Shown: piece after piece, positions 16,878-26,041 of the stretch
How positions within the stretch are numbered: the first letter of the stretch is position 1
Layout: each line of letters opens with the position of its first letter
NCBI RefSeq assembly: GCF_030818575.1
Contig: NZ_JAUTAL010000001.1
Location: 3,534,001 to 3,598,000 of the forward strand
Source of the DNA: Chryseobacterium camelliae
GTDB taxonomy: Bacteria > Bacteroidota > Bacteroidia > Flavobacteriales > Weeksellaceae
Length of the DNA stretch: 64,000 bases
Reading direction: 5' to 3'
The notes under the pieces: model-generated
Databases searched by the model: none
The model's input: the letters and a program-made list of their open reading frames with translations, nothing else
What the model was told of the DNA's origin: nothing
Position numbers and translations under genes: made by a program

Positions 16878-17657
16878 ATGGAAAAACCACTAATTCTGGT
16901 TACTAATGATGACGGCATTACAGCACCGGGCATCAGAAATCTTGTGAGTTTTATGAACGAAATCGGGGATGTGATCGTAGTTGCCCCTAACTCACCGCAA
17001 AGCGGAAAAGGCCATGCGATTACCATCAATTCTACACTGAGCTATGAGGAAGTTCACCTGGATGGCCCGCAAAAAGACTTTTCATGCAGCGGAACTCCTG
17101 TAGACTGTGTAAAAATGGCTTTGGATAAAATCCTGCCGAGAAGGCCGGATATCGTTGTTTCCGGGATCAACCACGGCGCCAACTCCTCTATCAATGTCAT
17201 CTATTCCGGAACCATGTCTGCTGCTGTGGAAGGCGGTGTGGAAGGACTTCCCTCCATTGGATTCTCACTGCTGGATTTCAGCTGGGAAGCAGATTTTACC
17301 CAGGCAAAGGAATACATACAGAATATTGTGAAAAGGGTTCTGGAGCAACCTATGCCGAAAGGAATCGTCCTGAATGTCAATATTCCCAAACTTTCCAAGG
17401 AGGAAATAAAAGGTGTGAAAGTATGCAAGCAGGCCCATGCCAAATGGGAAGAAAGCTTCGATGAAAGGGTAAACCCGCACGGCAAAAAATACTACTGGCT
17501 TACCGGATATTTCAACAATATGGATGAATCGGAAGATGCTGATGAAACCGCACTGGCTAATGGCTACATTTCTATTGTTCCGGTGAAGTTCGACTTAACC
17601 GCGTATGAATATATGAATACTCTGAGTGAAGTAATGAAATTTGACCATGTACAGTAA
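16878..17657 (+). CDS. surE: 5'/3'-nucleotidase SurE
   Basis: SurE is a metal-dependent phosphatase acting on nucleoside 5'- and 3'-monophosphates, with a role in stationary-phase survival. The 259-aa product has the N-terminal metal-binding DD pair in LVTNDDGI (D11, D12), the PNSPQSGKGHAIT loop and the conserved SGINHGANSS segment. The length is normal. Its end overlaps the start of the acetyltransferase gene by 11 bases, so the two are translationally coupled. The terminator just upstream isolates it from the peptide gene. Confidence 0.96.
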   Translation: MEKPLILVTNDDGITAPGIRNLVSFMNEIGDVIVVAPNSPQSGKGHAITINSTLSYEEVHLDGPQKDFSCSGTPVDCVKMALDKILPRRPDIVVSGINHGANSSINVIYSGTMSAAVEGGVEGLPSIGFSLLDFSWEADFTQAKEYIQNIVKRVLEQPMPKGIVLNVNIPKLSKEEIKGVKVCKQAHAKWEESFDERVNPHGKKYYWLTGYFNNMDESEDADETALANGYISIVPVKFDLTAYEYMNTLSEVMKFDHVQ

Positions 17658-18303
17658 ATTAGACAATCCTGTCTATCATGCTCTTAATGAATTCCATGAA
17701 AAGTTCTGCTTAAACTTCGGAGATACTAAATTCTATAATCCCGAAGTGGCTGCTTTTGGCGGATCAGCATACGTTTCAGGAGAGAAGGACATCACAGACT
17801 ATGCAAAATCCTGTGATGACTTTCTCGTTTTCGGAGCAAAGCCTCAGACCGATCATCACCTTTCGTGTCTGGTGTGTGACCAATACGTTCTTGAAAAGAC
17901 GATAATCCTTGATGACCCGGAAGAAATCATTCAGCTCCGGGAAGAAAATCATGAAGAGCTTTTGGCTTTTATTGCAAAGTTTTATCCGTACTATTTTAAA
18001 AACAGAACGCCTGAATTAGGAAGGTATTTTGGTATTTTCAAGGATCATAAGCTGGTTGCCGTTACCGGTGAAAGGATGCAGATGAATGACATGACGGAAG
18101 TGAGCGCTGTGATCACAGATACCGATTATCTTGGTAGAGGCTATGCTAAACAGCTCGTCGCCCATGTTTCCGGAAAAATACAGGAAGATAACAAAACCCC
18201 TTTTCTGCACGTTGCCGAAGGCAATGCCGGTGCCATAAAACTGTATGAAAAGCTTGGCTTCAGCCATCGCGGTAAAATAAAAGTATGGGGTATTAAGAGG
18301 TAA
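17647..18303 (+). CDS. GNAT-family N-acetyltransferase
   Basis: The 218-aa product has a C-terminal GNAT fold. The motif A region is visible as VSAVITDTDYLGRGYAKQLV (acetyl-CoA pyrophosphate loop, with the GRGYA variant of R/QxxGxG/A). The segment NAGAIKLYEKLGF matches motif B. The N-terminal half is a less conserved alpha/beta region of the type found in FR47-like acetyltransferases. The ATG at 17647 is used; an upstream TTG two codons earlier is less likely. It overlaps surE by 11 bases. The substrate is unknown. Confidence 0.88.
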   Translation: MYSKLDNPVYHALNEFHEKFCLNFGDTKFYNPEVAAFGGSAYVSGEKDITDYAKSCDDFLVFGAKPQTDHHLSCLVCDQYVLEKTIILDDPEEIIQLREENHEELLAFIAKFYPYYFKNRTPELGRYFGIFKDHKLVAVTGERMQMNDMTEVSAVITDTDYLGRGYAKQLVAHVSGKIQEDNKTPFLHVAEGNAGAIKLYEKLGFSHRGKIKVWGIKR

Positions 18304-18377
18304 TTAAGACAATTCCTTTATATCCTTTCTGAATGAATTCCGGATGATTCTTCTATGAATGATCATGCTAAAAACTT

Positions 18378-19781
18378 TCAGAATAATACTTTATCTTCCT
18401 TTCTGAGCTCTTCAAGGTATTTCATCTTATCATCCCTGTAAAACAGGTTCATCGTTTCAAAAGGGATGAGCTTAAGGTCTTTATTAACGATGTGGACACA
18501 TGATTTTTTTACTGCCCGCACATCAAAATCATGGGCATCCATGAAATTCATAATGATGATCCTGAACAGGTTATCATAATCCAGATCGGGAGCACAAACT
18601 TCCGGCAGGCAGCATAGCAGCTGATTAACCTTGGGCTGCACCTTATCTACTGAAATTCCGGTACTGAAAATATCCAGGAGCTGCATCTGCAGTCCTGTAT
18701 CCTGCTCGTAAACAATGGTATTCCGGGTTTCATTGTTCAGCAGATCCGCAGGATTGATATACCGGGTTAACGGAATGGTTTCCCCTTCAAGCTTCAGGAT
18801 GTATCCCATGGCCAATGCATCAGGATTGCATGGTACAGGAATAATATCATCGCTGTTTAGTAATGGAAATTGATTTAAAATTTCCTGCCGGACTTCAGTG
18901 AGGGTTATTTTCTCGTATGGGGAATCTTCCCTGTTTCTTCCGGCAATCTCTACCGGCTGAAAAGTTATGCCGCGTACACATTTCTGTTTAAGGGCAAACT
19001 CGATGATTTTTCCGATTTCATCAATATTTTTATCTTTCTGAAGCACAACGACCAATGTGGTGGAAAGATTGAGGGCATTTAGCTTTTCCAGCGCTCTCAT
19101 CCTGACATCTGTAAGGTCTTTTCCCCTGAAATCCTGCAAAACTTCAGGCCTGAAAGAATCAAACTGCAGGTAAATCTCAAATTCCGGGGCATAGGTAGCC
19201 AGTTTTTCTGCAAAACCGGGGTCGTTGGCAATCCTTATTCCGTTGGTATTGAGCATCAGGTGCTTGATCGGCTTGGATTTCGCAATATCCATGATCCTGA
19301 AAAATTCAGGATGGATCGTGGGCTCTCCTCCGCTGATCTGTACGACATCCGGTTCTCCTTCATTCTTTACAATCACATCAAACATGGCTTCAATGTCTTC
19401 CAGACTGCGGTGGCTGCCATAGTGAGGCGATGACATCGCATAACAGGTCGGGCAGGTCAGGTTGCAGCGATCGGTGACTTCAACAATAGACAGGCAGCTG
19501 TGCTGTTCATGGTCTACGCAAAGGCCACAATCGTACGGACAGCCATATTCAACATCAGTCCCGAAATGCAAAGGCATTTCCGAAGCTTTATTATAGTTCC
19601 TGATGTTTTTATAATAATGGACATCAGAAGCAATTTTGGTTTTGAAAAAGCCATGATCCGGACATCTTTTCGTCATAAAAACCGCATCATCCTCAATAAT
19701 AATCTTGGCGCCCACCCTTTTCAGGCATTCCGGGCAGAGGCTAATGGTATAATCGTAATAAGTATAATTTCTTACCGGCAT
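18378..19781 (-). CDS. Radical SAM protein of MJ0619/tetraether-synthase-like type
   Basis: The 467-aa enzyme has the radical SAM motif CNLTCPTC (C106, C110, C113) followed by the GGEPT motif. It carries extra cysteine groups: C16, C19, C40 and H43 near the N-terminus (CPECL... CPDHG); C81, C85, C88 and C96; and CCLPEVC in the C-terminal third. This pattern of a zinc-ribbon-like N-terminus plus several extra clusters resembles the MJ0619/Tes group of radical SAM enzymes that act on lipids or do methylthiolation-like chemistry. The exact reaction is not known here. It is the last gene of an operon with a Lgt-like protein, which supports a lipid substrate (inference). Confidence 0.85.
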   Translation of the reverse strand: MPVRNYTYYDYTISLCPECLKRVGAKIIIEDDAVFMTKRCPDHGFFKTKIASDVHYYKNIRNYNKASEMPLHFGTDVEYGCPYDCGLCVDHEQHSCLSIVEVTDRCNLTCPTCYAMSSPHYGSHRSLEDIEAMFDVIVKNEGEPDVVQISGGEPTIHPEFFRIMDIAKSKPIKHLMLNTNGIRIANDPGFAEKLATYAPEFEIYLQFDSFRPEVLQDFRGKDLTDVRMRALEKLNALNLSTTLVVVLQKDKNIDEIGKIIEFALKQKCVRGITFQPVEIAGRNREDSPYEKITLTEVRQEILNQFPLLNSDDIIPVPCNPDALAMGYILKLEGETIPLTRYINPADLLNNETRNTIVYEQDTGLQMQLLDIFSTGISVDKVQPKVNQLLCCLPEVCAPDLDYDNLFRIIIMNFMDAHDFDVRAVKKSCVHIVNKDLKLIPFETMNLFYRDDKMKYLEELRKEDKVLF

Positions 19782-19848
19782 AATAATGAGTATGTAGTAT
19801 TCAACAATGTAATCATGTAACCATCTTTAAAATAAAGACTGATTAAAT

Positions 19849-20091
19849 TTAAAAGCCACCGCCACAGATATAACCGCTGATCAGACCGAAAACAAGCAGG
19901 CAGATCAGCATGGTCTGTATAAACTGTTTTTTCGAAAAGGTCCTGTTGTTACCAGATTCGTAGATCAGTTTGACAATCAGGGTTATGATAAGCGATACCA
20001 CCAAGGCGACAAAAAGAATGGCAAGAATGATCATTATTATAAATCCACCCAAGCCTAAGTTATTAACCTCCAGAAGCGTCAGAATTTTCAT
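19849..20091 (-). CDS. Hypothetical two-span membrane protein
   Basis: An 80-residue protein with two strongly hydrophobic segments (about 15-45 and 58-76), a polar basic loop (GNNRTFSKKQ) and a GGGF C-terminus. Its start overlaps the end of the Lgt-like gene by 29 bases and its stop is 67 bases before the radical SAM gene, which argues for co-expression. I do not recognise the family. Confidence 0.7.
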   Translation of the reverse strand: MKILTLLEVNNLGLGGFIIMIILAILFVALVVSLIITLIVKLIYESGNNRTFSKKQFIQTMLICLLVFGLISGYICGGGF

Positions 20092-20851
20092 ATGTTGATA
20101 TTTGATGTGAAGATACAGATTTTGTGTTTCTCATTATAAAAATATAATAGGCAATTACACAAAGACATACCAGCTGGATGGTTCCCAATCCCCAGAAAAG
20201 TTCTACCCTGGGCTTAATAAAATCCAGGCAGAACCTGAACATGAAATAAGCTATCATAAATATCTGAAAAACAAATCCGGACCGGTACTTCCTGCTGTTC
20301 TGAATTTTTTTCAGGAAGACCCAAAGCACAATTAAAAACCCGATTTCATAAAGGGCTACAGGATGCCTCAGGTACTGATCTCCAAGATGCATTCCGAAAA
20401 TAAAACGGGTCGGAATTCCATAAGTTTCTTCGTAAATTCCGGTAAGGAAACAGCCAATCCTGCCGATGATCATCGCCAGCATCAGCGGGAAAACAATCAG
20501 GTCACCCGTACTTTGCCGGTGGCCGACAATTTTTTTAGCCAGCTCTACGCCGATCAGCCCAAAAGCCAACCCTCCGACAATGGTATTATTGGACCAGAAC
20601 CTGGCAAAACTGAACTTTTCAGAAAACAGGACAAAAGGATTCTCCAGGTTTCCAATGAGTTTTGACCCGATTAATGCCCCTGCAGTAGCACCGATCAGTA
20701 CAGCAGCAGAAGTATTGAAAGACAGCTTTTCCGCCGACTTCCTTTTAAGATAAAAATAATACCGCATCCCGATAAACATCCCCAAAGCTTCAAACAGGGG
20801 ATGCGCCAGGATAGTCTTACCGAGAATATGAAAGGTGACAGGAAAATCCAT
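20063..20851 (-). CDS. Prolipoprotein diacylglyceryl transferase-like protein (catalytic His absent)
   Basis: This 262-aa membrane protein has about seven spans and the Lgt fold. GRIGCFLTG matches the GRIGNF motif with the phosphate-binding Arg, and RHPVALYE matches the RHPSQLYE motif. The motif that carries the catalytic histidine in true Lgt (HGG) reads IVGG here, so the His is replaced by Val. It is therefore probably not the housekeeping lipoprotein transferase. It more likely binds phosphatidylglycerol for another purpose, or works with the radical SAM enzyme downstream. The name lgt should not be assigned without that evidence. Confidence 0.85.
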   Translation of the reverse strand: MDFPVTFHILGKTILAHPLFEALGMFIGMRYYFYLKRKSAEKLSFNTSAAVLIGATAGALIGSKLIGNLENPFVLFSEKFSFARFWSNNTIVGGLAFGLIGVELAKKIVGHRQSTGDLIVFPLMLAMIIGRIGCFLTGIYEETYGIPTRFIFGMHLGDQYLRHPVALYEIGFLIVLWVFLKKIQNSRKYRSGFVFQIFMIAYFMFRFCLDFIKPRVELFWGLGTIQLVCLCVIAYYIFIMRNTKSVSSHQISTYENSDASGG

Positions 20852-20856
20852 GATAC

Positions 20857-20864
20857 CAAAAATA
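20857..20864 (-). promoter_or_regulatory. TAnnTTTG -7 element for the Lgt-like/radical SAM operon
   Basis: TATTTTTG on the minus strand lies only 5 bases upstream of the start codon at 20851. If it is used, the transcript would be leaderless or nearly so. Confidence 0.35.
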
Positions 20865-21079
20865 AGGTTTCAAAAGTGAATAAATACCTGTTTGACATTT
20901 TATTTATGAAAATAAAAGCAAAATTTCCATATGATACACTTTCATCAAAAAAGTGTTAAAGCTTAAAACCATATGACATTAAATTAAATATGGACCTGAA
21001 TCATTAAAATATATCATTTTGTTAATGATTATTTATCTTACATAAGGTTACTGATATATAGTTAATCAATAATTAATCT

Positions 21080-21087
21080 TACTTTTG
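21080..21087 (+). promoter_or_regulatory. TAnnTTTG -7 element for the 21141 gene
   Basis: TACTTTTG lies 53 bases before the start codon. Just downstream an imperfect inverted repeat (21093-21104 with 21112-21122) would form a hairpin in the mRNA leader. Confidence 0.55.
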
Positions 21088-21140
21088 CGCCGACAATTTT
21101 TCAGCAAAAGTCTGAAAATTGTGAATAAACAGAATTATAT

Positions 21141-22490
21141 ATGATTAGACATCTACTCACTGCAAGTACTTTATTGCTATCTATTATTACTTATTCCCAA
21201 GTAGGGATTAATAATCAGAATCCGAAAGTCACACTGGATATTACGGCCAAAACCTCAGACGGAAGTAAGCCGGAAGGAATCCTTGCGCCGCGACTTACCG
21301 GAGATCAGATCAAAGCGGGAAATGCACAATATGGCTCAGACCAGAAAGGTACCCTTATTTACGCTACCGCGGCAATCACCTCATCAGATACCAAGACCGC
21401 TAATATTACTGCTGAAGGATACTATTACTTTGACGGAAATCTCTGGCAAAAAGTAGGCAATACAGCAGCAGCTAGCAACTGGAATATGACCGGTAATGCA
21501 GGAACGAATCCAGCTGCCAATTTCATCGGTACAACTGATGCCCATGCTTTCGTCATTAAAACCAATAATAATTTAGCCGGTTACATCGGTACAGCAGCCT
21601 CTGATAACCTTACGCTCGGAGTTGATGCCGGAAAAGTCAATACAACAGGCAACCTGAATGTTTTTGTAGGGAATAGTGCAGGTTCTGCCAACACCGCAGG
21701 AAGCTCCAATGTTTTTGTTGGGCCCTATTCAGGCACTTCCAATACTACAGGAAATTCAAATGTGTTTATGGGATACAATTCAGGAAGCAGCAGTACAACA
21801 GGAGATGCCAATGCTTTTGTAGGAACATGGGCAGGAAATACCAACACTACCGGAGGCTATAATGCTTTTATGGGCTATCAGGCAGGAAACAGCAATACTT
21901 CAGGAAGTAACAACACGTTTCTGGGGTACAGTTCCGGAAAGAGCAACACTGCAGGGAACAATAATGTTGCTGTAGGAACGCTGGCAGGCCAGACCATTAG
22001 TACGGGAAGTAACAATACCTTTATAGGAACAGGTGCGGATGCAGATACCAACAATCTCACCAATGCTACCGCAATCGGTTACGGAGCGAAGGTAAGCACC
22101 AGCAACAGCCTTGTTTTAGGAGGCACAGGATCTTCTGTAGTGAATGTGGGGATAGGAACTTCGTCTCCCGCCTCTAGGCTGGAGGTGGATGGAGCTTCGA
22201 CCAATAAATCTGCTTACGATGCAGGGAGCAGCACCACTATTGATTACAGCAAAAGCAATCTGGCATACACCTCTGCTTCAGCAGGGAACTTTACGCTTCA
22301 GAACATCAAGGATGGAGGAACGTATACGTTAAGCGTCAGAGGAACCGCTTCCGGAACATCTGCATTTACAGCAACCGGATTCACTTTCAGATATGTGAAC
22401 AATAATCCAAGCATAGCCAATACCCATACGCTGTATACCTTTATGGCCATTGGCAATGTGGTGTATGTATATTGTGTAAGAGGCTTATAA
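21141..22490 (+). CDS. Exported repeat protein with 17-residue YadA-head/tail-fibre-like repeats
   Basis: The product is 449 aa with a signal peptide ending near TYS-Q (residues 1-20) and an N-terminal segment (SQVGINNQNPKVTLDI) common in flavobacterial surface and structural proteins. From residue 156 to 309 there are ten units of exactly 17 residues of form NxFxGxxxGxxNTxGxx, starting at 156, 173, 190, 207, 224, 241, 258, 275, 292 and 309. This periodicity fits a left-handed parallel beta-roll as in trimeric adhesin heads and tail fibres. No S74 peptidase or type IX sorting domain is obvious. It precedes a second exported repeat protein by 12 bases. Confidence 0.82.
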   Translation: MIRHLLTASTLLLSIITYSQVGINNQNPKVTLDITAKTSDGSKPEGILAPRLTGDQIKAGNAQYGSDQKGTLIYATAAITSSDTKTANITAEGYYYFDGNLWQKVGNTAAASNWNMTGNAGTNPAANFIGTTDAHAFVIKTNNNLAGYIGTAASDNLTLGVDAGKVNTTGNLNVFVGNSAGSANTAGSSNVFVGPYSGTSNTTGNSNVFMGYNSGSSSTTGDANAFVGTWAGNTNTTGGYNAFMGYQAGNSNTSGSNNTFLGYSSGKSNTAGNNNVAVGTLAGQTISTGSNNTFIGTGADADTNNLTNATAIGYGAKVSTSNSLVLGGTGSSVVNVGIGTSSPASRLEVDGASTNKSAYDAGSSTTIDYSKSNLAYTSASAGNFTLQNIKDGGTYTLSVRGTASGTSAFTATGFTFRYVNNNPSIANTHTLYTFMAIGNVVYVYCVRGL

Positions 22491-22502
22491 ATACAGAAAG
22501 AA

Positions 22503-23843
22503 ATGAAAATCAATTCAACACTGTTTTTATTTTTCCTTTTAGGTCTGATACCAATACAAGCACAAATTCCGGGCACACCAATCATGTCCCTTAAGGAAAA
22601 CAGAAATGTATTCGGCGGAAGTTCAAGTGATGTAGCCCGATCGGCAGTTGCTACCACGGACGGCGGGTATGCAGTCGCAGGATATTCTTCCTCATCCAAC
22701 GGTGACGTGTCCGGAAACAACGGAAGTGCGGATTTTTGGATTCTAAAAGTCAGCAGTTCAGGAAATTTGCAATGGAAGAAAACACTGGGAGGATCAGACT
22801 ATGATGAAGCAAGATCAATAGTCCAGACTGCGGACGGAGGATATGCTATTGCAGGAGTTACTGCATCTTCTAATGGAGATGTATCCGGCAATCATGGTGG
22901 GAACGATTTCTGGGTCGTAAAGCTGGACAGTTCCGGGGCATTACAATGGCAGAAAACATTTGGAGGGCCTGCAGACGAAAATGCATATTCCATTGTACAG
23001 ACTTCGGATGGCGGTTACGCAGTAGCCGGATATGCTGCTTCAAATAGTGGAGATGTGTCCGGAAACCTGGGAGGCATTGATTTCTGGGTGGTAAAACTCG
23101 ATAACTCAGGAACCTTGCAGTGGCAGAAAACATTAGGAGGATCGGGCACTGAAAGTGCGCAGTCAATCATCCAGACTACGGATGGAGGATACGCCGTAGC
23201 CGGATACAGCGATTCAACTAACGGAGATGCAGTCGGAAATAACGGAAATCAGGATTATTTGATTATTAAACTGTCCAGCACAGGAAATGTAGAATGGCAT
23301 AAAGTTTTTGGAGGTACAGATACAGACATTGCCAATGCTGTTATCCAGACGGCGGACGGAGGATTTGCATTGGCCGGATATACACTTTCAAATAATGGGA
23401 ATGTATCCGGAAACCAGGGAATGTATGATTCCTGGGTGATAAAACTTGATAATTCAGGAACTTTACAATGGCAGAAGACACTGGGTGGCAGTGGTAATGA
23501 AAATACTTTTGCCATGCTTCAGGATACCGATGGAACCTATATAGTGGCTGGAGATACCCGATCGAATGACGGAAATGTTTCCGGAAATCATGGCGGACTG
23601 GATGCCTGGGTGGTAAAACTCAGTACCACAGGAAACTTAGTATGGCAGAAAGCTTTGGGAGGAACACTCAATGATTCAGCCGCTGCTGTAACGCGCAGCC
23701 AGAATGGCTATACCATCGCGGGACGAAGCAGCTCGAATGATGGCGATATAGCAGGCCCGGTTAACGGTTCCTCTGACTTTTTAATTCTTAAAATGGACAC
23801 CAATGGTACTATCATCCGCTTTTGGGATGATACGGCACTATAA
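22503..23843 (+). CDS. Exported seven-repeat beta-propeller-like protein
   Basis: The 446-aa product has a signal peptide (about 1-20, ending QAQ) and then seven tandem units of 58 residues, starting near residues 38, 96, 154, 212, 270, 328 and 386. Each unit carries TxDGGYAVAGY, a GDVSGN turn, DFWVVKL and LQWQKTxGG. Seven units of this kind fit a closed seven-bladed propeller of the delta-60/fibronectin-repeat-like type. It lacks a long C-terminal sorting domain, since the seventh blade is followed by only a few residues. It is likely co-transcribed with the 17-residue repeat protein upstream. Confidence 0.82.
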   Translation: MKINSTLFLFFLLGLIPIQAQIPGTPIMSLKENRNVFGGSSSDVARSAVATTDGGYAVAGYSSSSNGDVSGNNGSADFWILKVSSSGNLQWKKTLGGSDYDEARSIVQTADGGYAIAGVTASSNGDVSGNHGGNDFWVVKLDSSGALQWQKTFGGPADENAYSIVQTSDGGYAVAGYAASNSGDVSGNLGGIDFWVVKLDNSGTLQWQKTLGGSGTESAQSIIQTTDGGYAVAGYSDSTNGDAVGNNGNQDYLIIKLSSTGNVEWHKVFGGTDTDIANAVIQTADGGFALAGYTLSNNGNVSGNQGMYDSWVIKLDNSGTLQWQKTLGGSGNENTFAMLQDTDGTYIVAGDTRSNDGNVSGNHGGLDAWVVKLSTTGNLVWQKALGGTLNDSAAAVTRSQNGYTIAGRSSSNDGDIAGPVNGSSDFLILKMDTNGTIIRFWDDTAL

Positions 23844-23994
23844 GGCAATATGCTTATGGCAGAGCGATCTATATCGGAATATATTAAATAGCCATCAGGA
23901 TGAAACGTAAAATAAGGGTCAGATATGGTTAAAGTGCCTGTACAATTCTTTTACCTTGAATCTTTTTGCTATTTTTATTTAAATTTCCAATGTT

Positions 23995-25035
23995 ATGAGA
24001 ATAGAATATGATATAAAGCTGGGGTTCAAAGATGTGATGTTCCGTCCCAAACGCTCCACGCTGAAATCCAGGTCTGAAGTAGACCTGGAACGGGAATTTA
24101 CCTTTTTGCATACCCAAAAGAAATGGAAAGGAATTCCGGTTATTGCTGCCAATATGGATACGGTAGGAACTTTTGAAATGGCGGTAGAGCTCGCAAAAGA
24201 GAAAATCATCACCGCGGTGCACAAACATTATTCTACGGAAGAATGGGATGCATTCCTTGCCAGCCAGCCGGAAAGCATTTATCAATATATTGCACTGAGT
24301 ACAGGTACCGGTAGCGCTGATAAAGAGAAAATCCGCCACATCCTCGAAAAGCATCCTAAAATCGAGTTTCTCTGTATTGATGTTGCCAATGGTTATTCTG
24401 AACATTTCGTAGACTTTGTGAAGGCTGCAAGGGCCAGTTTTCCCGATAAGATTATCATCGCCGGAAATGTGGTGACCGGGGAAATGGTGGAGGAACTTCT
24501 CCTGGTTGGCGCCGATATTATTAAAGTAGGTATCGGGCCTGGATCTGTCTGCACCACGCGTGTGAAAACAGGAGTAGGCTATCCGCAGCTCTCGGCCATT
24601 ATTGAATGTTCAGATGCAGCCCATGGTTTGGGAGGCCATATCATAGCCGACGGAGGCTGTAAGGTTCCGGGTGATGTAGCCAAGGCTTTTGGCGGCGGTG
24701 CAGATTTTGTGATGCTGGGCGGTATGTTTGCCGGGCATGATGAAAGCGGAGGCGAAATTGTAGAGGAAAACGGCAAGAAATTCCGGCTGTTCTATGGAAT
24801 GAGTTCTAAAACAGCTATGGATAAGCATTCCGGAGGAGTGGCAGAATACAGGGCTTCGGAAGGCAAAACCGTTAAAGTACCTTACAAAGGCCCGGTTGCC
24901 GAAACGGTAAAGGATATTCTGGGTGGGGTACGATCCACATGCACGTATGTAGGTGCCTCAAAATTAAAGGAACTATCTAAGCGCACTACATTTATCAGGG
25001 TACAGGAGCAGGAAAACCAGGTATTTAAAGATTAG
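23995..25035 (+). CDS. guaC: GMP reductase
   Basis: GMP reductase converts GMP to IMP with NADPH, linking guanine and adenine nucleotide pools. The 346-aa product aligns along its length with the guaC-type enzyme: N-terminal [13 protein letters not shown], the catalytic cysteine loop GPGSVCTTR, and [16 protein letters not shown]. Length and absence of CBS domains separate it from IMP dehydrogenase. The gene is monocistronic, with a terminator directly after it. Confidence 0.95.
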   Translation: MRIEYDIKLGFKDVMFRPKRSTLKSRSEVDLEREFTFLHTQKKWKGIPVIAANMDTVGTFEMAVELAKEKIITAVHKHYSTEEWDAFLASQPESIYQYIALSTGTGSADKEKIRHILEKHPKIEFLCIDVANGYSEHFVDFVKAARASFPDKIIIAGNVVTGEMVEELLLVGADIIKVGIGPGSVCTTRVKTGVGYPQLSAIIECSDAAHGLGGHIIADGGCKVPGDVAKAFGGGADFVMLGGMFAGHDESGGEIVEENGKKFRLFYGMSSKTAMDKHSGGVAEYRASEGKTVKVPYKGPVAETVKDILGGVRSTCTYVGASKLKELSKRTTFIRVQEQENQVFKD

Positions 25036-25040
25036 AAATA

Positions 25041-25073
25041 AAAACGCCGGACATCTCATCCGGCGTTTTATAT
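25041..25073. terminator. Bidirectional terminator between guaC and fabG
   Basis: An 11-bp stem (25041-25051 with 25059-25069) is flanked by A-runs and T-runs between the convergent genes. Confidence 0.88.
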
Positions 25074-25090
25074 ATCTATTTAACAGTAAC

Positions 25091-25834
25091 TTAAGTTAAC
25101 ATCCCTCCATCTACATTCAGGGTCTGTCCGGTAACATAAGCTGACATATCGCTTCCTAAAAATACACAGGCATTCGCTACATCTTCCGGTTTTCCGCCTC
25201 TTTTCAAAGGAATACCTTCTCTCCAGGACTGAGTAGTTTTTTCATCCAGTGCGGCAGTCATTTCCGTTTCAATGAATCCGGGCGCAATAGCGTTGCAACG
25301 GATGTTTCTGGAGCCTAATTCAAGTGCTACGGATTTGGTAAATCCTATAACACCGGCTTTGGATGCGGCATAATTCGCCTGGCCGGCATTTCCGCTGATT
25401 CCCACTACTGAAGTCATATTGATGATAGATCCGGATTTAGCCTTCATCATAGGCTTAATAACAGCCTTGGTAAGGTTGAATACAGAATCCAGGTTTACTC
25501 TCATAATTACATCCCAGTCTTCTTTAGACATTCTGAGCAAAAGATTATCCTTGGTAATCCCTGCATTATTGATCAGAATATCGATCTGGCCAAATTCTGC
25601 CATTACCTCATCAATTAATTTCTGGGCAGCATCATAATCCGATGCATCAGACTGATACCCTTTAATTTGTGTTACAGAACTTAAAGTGGCTTCCAATTCT
25701 TTAGCTTTGTCTACAGAACCTGCATAGGTAAATGCTATTTTTGCACCGTGCTGTGCAAAAACTTCAGCAATCCCTTTTCCGATTCCTCGTGTAGCTCCCG
25801 TAATCAGTGCTACCTTTCCTTCTAATAGTTTCAT
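25091..25834 (-). CDS. fabG: 3-oxoacyl-[acyl-carrier-protein] reductase FabG
   Basis: FabG is a short-chain dehydrogenase (247 aa) that reduces 3-oxoacyl-ACP with NADPH in fatty acid synthesis. It has TGATRGIG (cofactor loop, residues 12-19), NNAGI, and the YxxxK active site as YAASKAG. The C-terminal ending (VTGQTLNVDGG) is the usual FabG ending. It is separate from other fab genes, and no fab partner is seen in the window. Confidence 0.95.
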   Translation of the reverse strand: MKLLEGKVALITGATRGIGKGIAEVFAQHGAKIAFTYAGSVDKAKELEATLSSVTQIKGYQSDASDYDAAQKLIDEVMAEFGQIDILINNAGITKDNLLLRMSKEDWDVIMRVNLDSVFNLTKAVIKPMMKAKSGSIINMTSVVGISGNAGQANYAASKAGVIGFTKSVALELGSRNIRCNAIAPGFIETEMTAALDEKTTQSWREGIPLKRGGKPEDVANACVFLGSDMSAYVTGQTLNVDGGMLT

Positions 25835-26041
25835 ATATATGACAATTATTTCTTAAATGATTTAATTTTCAGCAGTGTCTGATCTGAACAGTTGTACCAT
25901 ACTACTATGGAAAACTGGGTCCGCAAAGATATTATTAATTTGCTATTTAACACATTTTAAATCATCAAATTAGTTAATTTTTTACCTGTTTTTTATCACG
26001 GTAAACAGCCACAATAAGTAACTATTGGAAAAGAGTATGGA

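Noticed and set aside
20063..20851. Housekeeping lgt
   Set aside because: The catalytic histidine motif is absent, so the standard name was not used.
21606..22115. 51-bp repeats that could be taken for CRISPR
   Set aside because: They encode in-frame 17-residue protein repeats and differ from copy to copy; there are no conserved repeats with unique spacers.
21141..22490. Prophage tail fibre
   Set aside because: The repeats resemble fibre heads, but the protein has a Sec signal peptide and no phage genes lie nearby.
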